A DNA stretch of 6,967 nt from Bacteroidota bacterium (GTDB taxonomy: Bacteria; Bacteroidota; Ignavibacteria; Ignavibacteriales; Ignavibacteriaceae), in contig JAEXTR010000131.1 of NCBI GenBank assembly GCA_023406915.1, positions 1-6,967 of the forward strand, written 5' to 3'. The notes under the pieces are model-generated. The model ran no database searches, had not been told where the DNA came from, and saw only the letters and a list, made by a program, of their open reading frames with translations. Positions 1-6,169 of the stretch are shown piece after piece. A program made the translations under genes and the position numbers. Every line of letters begins with the position of its first letter. Position 1 is the first letter of the stretch.

Positions 1-25
1 CTCCGGTACCTTCATCTCCCGGATC

Positions 26-3000
26 ATGTCCGCGGATAAAAACCTGATCTTTGAGGCAGAGGAAGCATTTAATGTAAAAGAATACTGGTTCACGCTTTGG
101 GCGGTGAAAAAGATTTCTGCCAATGAAGAACTCTCTGAATTTCACAATGACGCACTGCTGCTTGAGTTAGAGGCACTCTACGCAATCAATCAGTATAATC
201 CAGCTCTTGAGAAAGCGGATGCCGCTCCGGACTCGCTGAAAACTGGCGAACAATTTCTCACGATCCATCAGAAGCTATTGGCAGGTGCTGCGAAATACAG
301 CAAACTGAGTATACAGTCAAAAATCGGGCTCCCCGTTCCTGAAGTTAAGCGGGAGACAACTATTGCTCACCCTGAAACTTCAGCACCTCCGTCTGTGATT
401 GAAGAGAAGAAGTCTGCACCGGAACCACTCGTGTTGGAAACGGTGATACCCGGTGAGAGCGAAGAAACTGAACAACATCCTGAACCTGCTATTGATCAGG
501 AAGTCGTCGAACCAGATGCTGAGCCTGAAGAGAAACCCTTACCTAAGGTTGAGATAAAGACAGAAATTGAAACACCGGTAGATGCTCCCCCATCTCCCGC
601 ACCACCACCCGGGGTTATTGAGCTGGATGACCGGGGCAGAATTAAAAAACCAACGGAAGAGACACCCCGGAAGACGGTGGACACTACAAAAGAAAAACCG
701 CTACGGGAAACAGCTACCAGCGAAATCCCCACCGGTGTCCGCACAGATTTTCAAAGAGTGAAGACTGCATCCATCATCGTACTGGATGCCAAGACTTTTG
801 ACTGTATGCAGGAATCAAAGCAGCGGGTCTATCTCTCTGGTTTTCATACCAATTCCATCAAGTATATCGGTGTTGAAGTGATATTTTCCAACCCTGATTA
901 TCTTGGTGAAGATTCAGCCCTCGACGGTTACTGCGTATGGTACATGAACGGAAAGAAAACCGGAAAGAATGAATTCAGAATTGATATTGACCGTGAGTGG
1001 AACAATGTAATATTTGAACAGAACTGGGGCTCACAAAAAGAGAGCTACTGGAAGCCCGGTCAGGGCAGGGTTGATATTTATTTTGGTGATGAAAAGGTGT
1101 GTGAGCGGTGGTTCGTAGTCGGCTCCAATGAAATTGAGATCACCGAAACTGTTGATCTGAGTGCATTCGATAAAAAAGCCCTCGAACAGGAGATCAAAAA
1201 GGTAAACCAGATCGCCGAGTCTGAGGGACCGGTGCCCACTCTGGAAGAACTCATCGCAGAACTGGATGCGTTCACCGGTCTTGAATCCATTAAACGCACA
1301 ATGCGTGACTTCATTGATTACCTGACCTTCATCCAGGAGCGTAAGAAACTCGGTTTCAAAACCTCCGATGCGCTTTCCATTCATTCAGTCTTCCTCGGAA
1401 ATCCGGGTACCGGAAAAACAACCATTGCCCGCCTGCTGGGTAAAATCTTTGCTGCCATGGGACTACTGCCGAAAGGTCACTTGATTGAGGTTGACCGGTC
1501 ATCGCTAGTGGGACAGTATATTGGTGAAACTGCACAGAAAACAGATAAGGCGATCACTGATGCCATGGGCGGATTGCTCTTTATTGATGAGGCGTACACC
1601 CTTTTCAAAAAATCATCGGGTACACAGGATTTCGGACAGGAAGCGATTGATACCCTGCTGAAACGCATGGAAGACAAAGCAGGAGAGTTTGCCGTCTTTG
1701 TTGCCGGATATCCGGATGAGATGAATGCGTTTCTGGAATCAAACCCGGGATTAAAATCCCGCTTCACCCGCTTCTTCTTTTTCGATGATTACACTCCTGA
1801 TGAAATGATCACCATCATGAAGGGGCTTGCTGCAAAAGAGGATTACCATCTGGATGACGCGGCGGCTGAGTATCTGAAAAAAGAATTGAGCAAATTGTAC
1901 CGGAAGCGTGATAAAACATTCGGGAACGCCCGCCTTATCAGAAATGTCATCAACGATGCAAAGCTGAATCTTGGGAAACGGTATCTGACACTGGGCGAAG
2001 AAGATAAAACGAAAGCATCCCTCACCACTCTGACTGAACCCGACTTCGTTCCGTTCTTCGAAGGTGGAGAAGAAAAAAGCTACACACTTGGCATTGACGA
2101 GGAAGGTCTCGCAGCAGCACTGGAACGGCTTGATGCGCTCACAGGACTCCATTCTTTGAAGCAGGAGGTCCGTGAACTGATTAAAATCGCCCGATTCTAT
2201 AATGAACAGGGTGAAGATATCAAGACCCGTTTTTCAAACCATGTTGTATTTCTGGGTAATCCCGGCACCGGTAAAACAACAGTAGCAAGACTGTTCAGCG
2301 CCATCTTTTCCGCACTCGGTATTTTACCCAAAGGTCATCTTGTGGAATGTGACCGCCAGGGGCTCGTGGCGAGCTATATCGGCAAAACCGCTGAGAAGAC
2401 AACCGAAATGATCAACCAATCAATTGGCGGCACCCTCTTTATCGATGAAGCATACTCATTGGTGAAGCCCGGCGGTGGTGGACAGGATTTTGGGCAGGAA
2501 GCGATTGATACACTCCTGAAACGGATGGAAGATGACCGGGGCAAGTTCATCGTGATTGCTGCGGGATATACGGAAGAGATGAAGAACTTCCTGAAGAGCA
2601 ATCCAGGTCTGCAAAGCCGATTCACTCAATACTTTACTTTTGAAGACTACACACCTGATGAATTGCTCGAGATCACCGTCAGACTCTTTAGAGATAAAGA
2701 CCTGTCACTCGATCCACAGGCTGCAACGCTGTTGAAGATTCACTACGAAAAAGTGTATGCAGAGCGGGACAGAAATTTTGCGAATGCCCGATTCGTCCGG
2801 AATCTCACCGATGCAGCAGTACGTAAGCAATTGCTCCGTATTGTAGATACACCCAAGGAAGACAGGACGGCTGACATCACAAAGGTCATTATTCAGTCTG
2901 ACATCGCAGAAATTGCCGGACTCAAGGAAGAGAAAAAGATTATCCGCACCGAGGGGAAAGAGGAAACACTCGATAAAATAATTGAGCGCCTCAATAACCT

Positions 3001-3781
3001 CACCGGACTGGAGCAGGTCAAACGCTCCATTGACAAGATAATCAGCAGCATTAAGATCAATAAGATGCGTGAAGAGCGCGGACTAAAGATCGTGCAGAAA
3101 CAGCACCATTGTTTCCTCCTTGGTGACGCTGGTATGGGAAAGAGCACGATTGCAGAATTGCTCGGTAAGATATTTAAGGAGCTCGGTACACTTCCCCGCG
3201 GACATATCGTAGAGGTATCCCGTACCGATCTTATCTCGGTGTACCAGGGGCAGTCGGCGGAAAACGCACGTGAGGCGATGCTGAAGGCACAGGGCGGGTG
3301 TTTGCTCATTGAAGATGCACATCTGCTGGCTTCAAGCCCGGAAAGCGGGTATGAAGTTATTGCGACCATCATCAATGAACTTGAAGAAGCAGGTAAGCAA
3401 TGCGTACTGATGTTTAATTGTCCTGCAGGCGAAGAAAAGTTTATCATTGAGACCTATCCCCGGCTCGGGCAGCTGATCGCCCATCATCTTAACTTTGAAC
3501 CCTATACGGTAAGGGATCTCCTGGAAATCGCATCGATCATCAGTGAAAAGAGCGGTTATGTGCTTGATGAAGGCGCATTGCAGTATATTCATGACCTGAT
3601 GAAGGAGATCACGACCCGTCACGATTCTGTGTTCGAAAATGCCAGGACGATCAAGAACATTCTCTACCGTGCAATCAGCTATCAGGAAGAACGGTTGCTG
3701 CTTCTTTCAAACCCGAGCGACACAGACCTTATTCTTCTTACCTACGAAGATTTTGAAAAAATTAAGCCTGAAGACATGTAG
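26..3781 (+). CDS. Triple CbxX/CfqX-type AAA+ ATPase with TPR-like N-terminus (possibly 5'-partial)
   Basis: This is a cytoplasmic AAA+ protein of 1,251 residues with no signal peptide or membrane segment. Domains in order: helical TPR-like region (about 1-100), acidic Pro/Glu-rich linker (103-232), unassigned beta-rich domain (244-366), then three CbxX/CfqX AAA+ modules. Their P-loops start at residues 458, 744 and 1033, a near-constant spacing of 286-289. Modules 1 and 2 closely match the CbbX/SpoVK/EccA family, whose members remodel protein targets through a hexamer pore. The usual family member has one such module, so three in one chain is unusual. The TPR-like plus CbxX order recalls EccA of type VII secretion, but no other type VII gene is visible and no Rubisco gene is nearby. 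The substrate is unknown. No ribosome binding site precedes ATG 26 and the frame has no stop back to base 2, so translation may begin upstream. Family call is firm; biological role is not. Confidence 0.93.
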   Translation: MSADKNLIFEAEEAFNVKEYWFTLWAVKKISANEELSEFHNDALLLELEALYAINQYNPALEKADAAPDSLKTGEQFLTIHQKLLAGAAKYSKLSIQSKIGLPVPEVKRETTIAHPETSAPPSVIEEKKSAPEPLVLETVIPGESEETEQHPEPAIDQEVVEPDAEPEEKPLPKVEIKTEIETPVDAPPSPAPPPGVIELDDRGRIKKPTEETPRKTVDTTKEKPLRETATSEIPTGVRTDFQRVKTASIIVLDAKTFDCMQESKQRVYLSGFHTNSIKYIGVEVIFSNPDYLGEDSALDGYCVWYMNGKKTGKNEFRIDIDREWNNVIFEQNWGSQKESYWKPGQGRVDIYFGDEKVCERWFVVGSNEIEITETVDLSAFDKKALEQEIKKVNQIAESEGPVPTLEELIAELDAFTGLESIKRTMRDFIDYLTFIQERKKLGFKTSDALSIHSVFLGNPGTGKTTIARLLGKIFAAMGLLPKGHLIEVDRSSLVGQYIGETAQKTDKAITDAMGGLLFIDEAYTLFKKSSGTQDFGQEAIDTLLKRMEDKAGEFAVFVAGYPDEMNAFLESNPGLKSRFTRFFFFDDYTPDEMITIMKGLAAKEDYHLDDAAAEYLKKELSKLYRKRDKTFGNARLIRNVINDAKLNLGKRYLTLGEEDKTKASLTTLTEPDFVPFFEGGEEKSYTLGIDEEGLAAALERLDALTGLHSLKQEVRELIKIARFYNEQGEDIKTRFSNHVVFLGNPGTGKTTVARLFSAIFSALGILPKGHLVECDRQGLVASYIGKTAEKTTEMINQSIGGTLFIDEAYSLVKPGGGGQDFGQEAIDTLLKRMEDDRGKFIVIAAGYTEEMKNFLKSNPGLQSRFTQYFTFEDYTPDELLEITVRLFRDKDLSLDPQAATLLKIHYEKVYAERDRNFANARFVRNLTDAAVRKQLLRIVDTPKEDRTADITKVIIQSDIAEIAGLKEEKKIIRTEGKEETLDKIIERLNNLTGLEQVKRSIDKIISSIKINKMREERGLKIVQKQHHCFLLGDAGMGKSTIAELLGKIFKELGTLPRGHIVEVSRTDLISVYQGQSAENAREAMLKAQGGCLLIEDAHLLASSPESGYEVIATIINELEEAGKQCVLMFNCPAGEEKFIIETYPRLGQLIAHHLNFEPYTVRDLLEIASIISEKSGYVLDEGALQYIHDLMKEITTRHDSVFENARTIKNILYRAISYQEERLLLLSNPSDTDLILLTYEDFEKIKPEDM
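338..721 (+). other. Acidic Pro/Glu-rich linker in the AAA+ protein
   Basis: Residues about 105-232 are dominated by Pro, Glu, Thr, Val and Ala, with repeated acidic clusters (such as EESEETEQ-like and PEPEEKP-like runs) and a short proline stretch near residues 190-196. No conserved fold is apparent. It is probably a disordered tether separating the TPR-like N-terminus from the beta-rich and ATPase domains. Confidence 0.7.
755..1123 (+). other. Unassigned beta-rich domain before the ATPase modules
   Basis: Residues about 244-366 alternate short hydrophobic stretches with polar turns, which suggests a compact beta-sandwich. Visible features include YCVWYMNGKKTG (about 309-320) and a closing pattern of W-K-P-G-x-G-x-V-D-I-Y-F-G-D followed by E-R-W-F-V-V-G at 360-366. 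This ending resembles many Ig-like ligand-binding domains, in which 'W.PG.y.v.vy.dg' leads into a final strand. I cannot assign a named family. Its position directly before the ATPases suggests a substrate- or partner-recognition role, which is inference. Confidence 0.5.
1232..1990 (+). other. AAA+ module 1 (CbxX/CfqX type, intact motifs)
   Basis: The module opens with the family's L-D-x-x-T-G-L entry motif at residues 413-419. The Walker A GNPGTGKT is at 458-465 and the Walker B LFIDEAY at 518-524, with D521 for Mg and E522 catalytic. Pore-loop GQYIG lies at 496-500, with aromatic Y498. The AGYPDEM signature is at 560-566, the arginine finger in N-P-G-L-K-S-R-F is R579, and the sensor-2 arginine in GNAR is R636. 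All residues expected of an active CbbX-like ATPase are present. Confidence 0.92.
1625..1675 (+). repeat. Internal repeat copy 1 (AAA+ module 1)
   Basis: This 51-base segment encodes residues 534-550, beginning QDFGQEAID. It matches the copy at 2483-2533 at 45 of 51 bases, including 17 consecutive identical bases. The encoded 17 residues are identical in both copies, and all six base differences fall at third codon positions. Confidence 0.9.
2108..2845 (+). other. AAA+ module 2 (CbxX/CfqX type, intact motifs)
   Basis: The entry motif L-D-A-L-T-G-L is at residues 702-708. Walker A GNPGTGKT is at 744-751, Walker B LFIDEAY at 804-810 (D807, E808), pore-loop SYIG at 783-786 (Y784) and AGYTEEM at 846-852. 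The arginine finger in NPGLQSRF is R865 and the sensor-2 arginine in NAR is R922. It resembles module 1 far more than module 3 does, including one 17-residue block that is identical. It is predicted to be catalytically competent. Confidence 0.92.
2483..2533 (+). repeat. Internal repeat copy 2 (AAA+ module 2)
   Basis: This segment encodes residues 820-836 and matches the copy at 1625-1675 at 45 of 51 bases with no amino-acid change. The corresponding segment of module 3 (after residue 1100) has diverged completely, so the duplication of modules 1 and 2 is the closer one, or selection has held only these two. Confidence 0.9.
2969..3760 (+). other. AAA+ module 3, degenerate CbxX/CfqX type
   Basis: The entry motif L-N-N-L-T-G-L (989-995), Walker A GDAGMGKS (1033-1040), pore-loop tyrosine Y1073 and sensor-2-like ENAR arginine R1207 are kept. 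The Walker B reads LLIEDAH (1093-1099), so E1096 sits where the Mg-binding Asp should be and D1097 where the catalytic Glu should be. The AGY(P/T)(D/E)EM signature is replaced by FNCPAGEE (1130-1137). The segment matching NPGL.SRF reads YPRLGQLI (1144-1151), putting L1150 at the arginine-finger position. It probably binds nucleotide but hydrolyses it poorly or not at all, acting as a structural or regulatory module. Confidence 0.85.
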
Positions 3782-3791
3782 GCTTCAGGCT
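3765..3791 (+). other. 9-bp perfect hairpin spanning the AAA+ stop codon
   Basis: AGCCTGAAG at 3765-3773 is the exact reverse complement of CTTCAGGCT at 3783-3791, with a 9-base loop that contains the TAG stop (3779-3781). A shorter alternative stem pairs 3764-3769 with 3780-3785. No run of T follows (attccctctc), so it is not a standard intrinsic terminator. It may stabilise or process the transcript end, or weaken read-through into the CotH gene, which starts at 3823. The rest of the 41-base intergenic stretch shows no clear Shine-Dalgarno sequence. Confidence 0.6.
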
Positions 3792-3822
3792 ATTCCCTCT
3801 CTACGAATAAAAGACCAAACCC

Positions 3823-6153
3823 ATGAAATATATTTTTCCTTTGTTTATCATTCTTTGTATAACACTTTTCCCTCAGACTGATCCAAGTGCACTGATCTTC
3901 GATGATGCTCAGGTTGCAAGGGTTGATATCACCATTGATCCACAGTATCTGGCTTATGTGTATGCGCACCCACAGAGCGATTCTGAGTTTGTAGCACAGT
4001 TCAGATTTCAGAACGGCTCAATCAATGAAACCGTTGACTCAATCGGGTTCCGGCTCCGCGGGAATACCTCAAGAGACTCAAAGAAGAAATCGTTCAAAGT
4101 TTCTTTTAATACCTTTGTCAAAGGACGTGAGTTCTACGGTCTTGATAAGATGAATCTGAATGGTGAGCATAATGACCCCTCCATCATTCGCAGCAAACTC
4201 TGTTTTGACCAGTATGGCAAAGCCGGTATTATTGTAAGCCGTGCAAACCATACGGAAGTGTACATCAACAATAAGTATTACGGTCTCTACATCAATGTTG
4301 AGCATATCGATGATGAGTTCCTCACAAAACGCTTTGCAGATGATGCGGGAAATCTTTGGAAATGCCTCTACCCTGCTGACCTGGTGTACAAAGGGGACGA
4401 CCCAAATATCTACAAAAACATGAACAACAATGGCACACCGACCTATGAGTTAAAAACCAATGAAGATGAGGGGGACTTCCTTCCACTGGTAAGACTGATT
4501 AAAGTCCTGCACAGTACACCCCAGGCAGCATTTCAGGATTCCATCGAATCTGTGATGGATGTTCGTTCTGTGTTGCAGTATCTTGCATTCAATGTGCTGA
4601 CGGGCAGTTGGGATGATTACCGCTCACTGATGAACAATTACTATCTCTATTACCAGCCATCAGTTGCCAGGTTTATCCTGATTCCGTATGACTATGACAA
4701 CACCTATGGCATCGACTGGTTTGGTGTCAACTGGAGCACAGCAGACCCGTACAACTATCCCAAAGCAGTACAGGGGAACCGTCCTCTTTCTGAAAAAATC
4801 CTTGCAATACCCCAGTACCGCAATCTCTATACGCATTTTATCAGCCATTACCGGGAGAAGATATTCGAGCTTCCCCTCTGGTACGAAAGGATTGAATCAC
4901 TGCGGCAGATGATCACTCAATCAGCACTTGCTGATACCTTCAGAACCAAAGACTGGGGGTTCACTTCGGGTGACTTCTTCAACTCGTATTCAGCAACCGG
5001 ATACAGCAATCAGCATGTTAAATTCGGATTGAAGGAGTTTATCAATAAACGGAATCAGTCACTCCTGACTCAACTGAACTACCAGTCAGCACCTCCATCC
5101 ATCTATTACCTGGATCACCGCCGCAGTCCTTCTACATTGGGAGATACTCTGCTGATTACAGCCTCTGTATTTTCACAGCTGACCGGGGTACAGGTCGAAC
5201 TCCAGTTTATTAAAAATGGCACAACCGATATCATAATTACTCCACTGCAATTCAATCCCACTTCCACCCCGCTCAGGGTTGAAGATGCTGACCGTTACAC
5301 CGGATCACTGGTGCTGCCCCCCAATACACTGAACGGAAAATTCAGAATCAAAGCAAAGGATGCACAACAGAACATTTCTTACTATCCCAGAAAGACATGG
5401 ATACAAACCGGGGGTGGGACGAACACAAAACCGCTGGTGATCAATGAGTTTCTTGCAGATAATGCAAACAGTATGCCTGACCCGAACGGCGAACACGATG
5501 ACTGGCTGGAAATCTACAATGCAGGATCAGCTCCGATTCCGCTGCATGGGATGTATCTTTCTGATAAGGCAACCAACCTGACTAAATACAAGATCGAAAA
5601 CGACACGCTCGTTTTACAGCCAGGTGCATTTTTACTCGTCTGGTGTGATGAACAGGTTACGCAACCGGGCATCCATACAAATTTCAAACTCAGCAAATCG
5701 GGTGAATTTCTTGCGCTGACTGATACTGATGGTGTTACGGTGATTGATTCATTCAGCTTTGGACCTCAGCAAACCGATATCACGTATGGACGCAATCCCG
5801 ATGGTTCACAAAGCTGGGCATTCCTGCAACCCACCCCAGGATATACAAACAATACCACCGGGATCAATGATGTGGTAGTGCCATCAGACTTCAGTTTGTC
5901 GGTCTATCCAAACCCGTTCAATCCGGCGGCAACAGTACAGTTTTCCCTTCCGGCCGGAACGGATGGACAGGATGTGAGCATCAGGGTTTATGATGTTTTG
6001 GGAAGAGAGGTGCAGTCGCTCTTCACCGGTGCGGCAAAAAGCGGAACTTACCAGATCAGGTTTGATGGCTCAGAATTTGGAAGCGGGCTCTACCTCTTTG
6101 TGCTCAGGTGCGGGAGTTATACTTCTGTGCAAAAAGGTATGCTGCTGAAATAG
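3823..6153 (+). CDS. Secreted CotH kinase-family protein with lamin-tail domain and T9SS sorting signal
   Basis: The protein has 776 residues. A signal peptide (K2 then a hydrophobic stretch to about residue 17) sends it across the inner membrane. The CotH domain spans about 24-420. It shows R-L-R-G-N-T-S-R with K-K-K-S-F-K-V (77-93), L-D-K-M-N-L-N-G (107-114), S-W-D-D-Y (262-266) and M-N-N-Y-Y-L-Y (270-276). I-P-Y-D-Y-D-N-T (287-294) completes the set, so the kinase-like Asp and Asn residues are kept. CotH of Bacillus subtilis phosphorylates spore-coat proteins; related domains occur widely in non-sporeformers on secreted proteins. An Ig-like segment (about 424-527), a lamin-tail domain (about 537-676, opening L-V-I-N-E-F) and a T9SS sorting domain (about 690-776) follow. 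It probably ends at the cell surface or in the medium. It lies 41 bases after the AAA+ gene on the same strand, so co-transcription is possible. The substrate is unknown. Confidence 0.92.
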   Translation: MKYIFPLFIILCITLFPQTDPSALIFDDAQVARVDITIDPQYLAYVYAHPQSDSEFVAQFRFQNGSINETVDSIGFRLRGNTSRDSKKKSFKVSFNTFVKGREFYGLDKMNLNGEHNDPSIIRSKLCFDQYGKAGIIVSRANHTEVYINNKYYGLYINVEHIDDEFLTKRFADDAGNLWKCLYPADLVYKGDDPNIYKNMNNNGTPTYELKTNEDEGDFLPLVRLIKVLHSTPQAAFQDSIESVMDVRSVLQYLAFNVLTGSWDDYRSLMNNYYLYYQPSVARFILIPYDYDNTYGIDWFGVNWSTADPYNYPKAVQGNRPLSEKILAIPQYRNLYTHFISHYREKIFELPLWYERIESLRQMITQSALADTFRTKDWGFTSGDFFNSYSATGYSNQHVKFGLKEFINKRNQSLLTQLNYQSAPPSIYYLDHRRSPSTLGDTLLITASVFSQLTGVQVELQFIKNGTTDIIITPLQFNPTSTPLRVEDADRYTGSLVLPPNTLNGKFRIKAKDAQQNISYYPRKTWIQTGGGTNTKPLVINEFLADNANSMPDPNGEHDDWLEIYNAGSAPIPLHGMYLSDKATNLTKYKIENDTLVLQPGAFLLVWCDEQVTQPGIHTNFKLSKSGEFLALTDTDGVTVIDSFSFGPQQTDITYGRNPDGSQSWAFLQPTPGYTNNTTGINDVVVPSDFSLSVYPNPFNPAATVQFSLPAGTDGQDVSIRVYDVLGREVQSLFTGAAKSGTYQIRFDGSEFGSGLYLFVLRCGSYTSVQKGMLLK
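5431..5850 (+). other. Lamin-tail domain (LTD) in the CotH-family protein
   Basis: Residues 537-676 begin P-L-V-I-N-E-F-L-A-D-N, continue with D-D-W-L-E-I-Y-N-A-G and reach L-Q-P-G-A-F-L-L-V-W, then S-W-A-F and T-P-G-Y-T-N near the end. These are hallmark positions of bacterial lamin-tail domains, which often accompany CotH and secreted nuclease or phosphatase domains. The domain is an Ig-like fold thought to help attach or present the enzyme at the surface. Confidence 0.85.
5890..6150 (+). other. C-terminal T9SS (Por) type A sorting domain
   Basis: Residues 690-776 read F-S-L-S-V-Y-P-N-P-F-N-P, then an alternating beta pattern with V-Y-D-V-L-G-R-E-V, G-S-G-L-Y-L-F and a terminal M-L-L-K. 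This is the C-terminal signal that directs proteins through the outer membrane by type IX secretion, after which it is normally removed. The N-P-F-N-P form is typical of Ignavibacteria/Chlorobi and relatives. It implies that the host genome encodes a T9SS. Confidence 0.92.
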
Positions 6154-6169
6154 ACGAGACCTTCGGGGA

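Noticed and set aside
1397..1420. Possible Rubisco activase (cbbX) identity for the AAA+ gene.
   Set aside because: The motifs match the CbbX superfamily, but the chain is about four times the usual CbbX length with three modules, and no Rubisco or carbon-fixation gene is present.
1751..2152. A 133-codon open frame on the minus strand, rich in Phe and Cys.
   Set aside because: Its composition is that expected from the complement of a Lys/Glu-rich gene, it has no motif, and it overlaps essential ATPase sequence.
2893..3447. A 184-codon open frame on the minus strand, opposite the third ATPase module.
   Set aside because: It is Ser/Pro/Ile-rich with no recognisable domain and lies entirely antisense to a strongly supported domain. 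It is a shadow of the real gene's codon pattern.
3783..3800. Intrinsic terminator after the AAA+ gene.
   Set aside because: The stem is real, but the following bases are attccctctc with no T-run, so terminator function is not supported by sequence alone.
3823..3880. Possible lipoprotein signal (Cys at residue 12) in the CotH-family protein.
   Set aside because: The residues before Cys12 (I-I-L) do not fit a lipobox and the Cys lies inside the hydrophobic core, so an ordinary signal peptide fits better.
3639..3881. An 80-codon plus-strand frame bridging the AAA+ gene and the CotH gene.
   Set aside because: It overlaps both well-supported genes in another frame and shows no family features or start signal.
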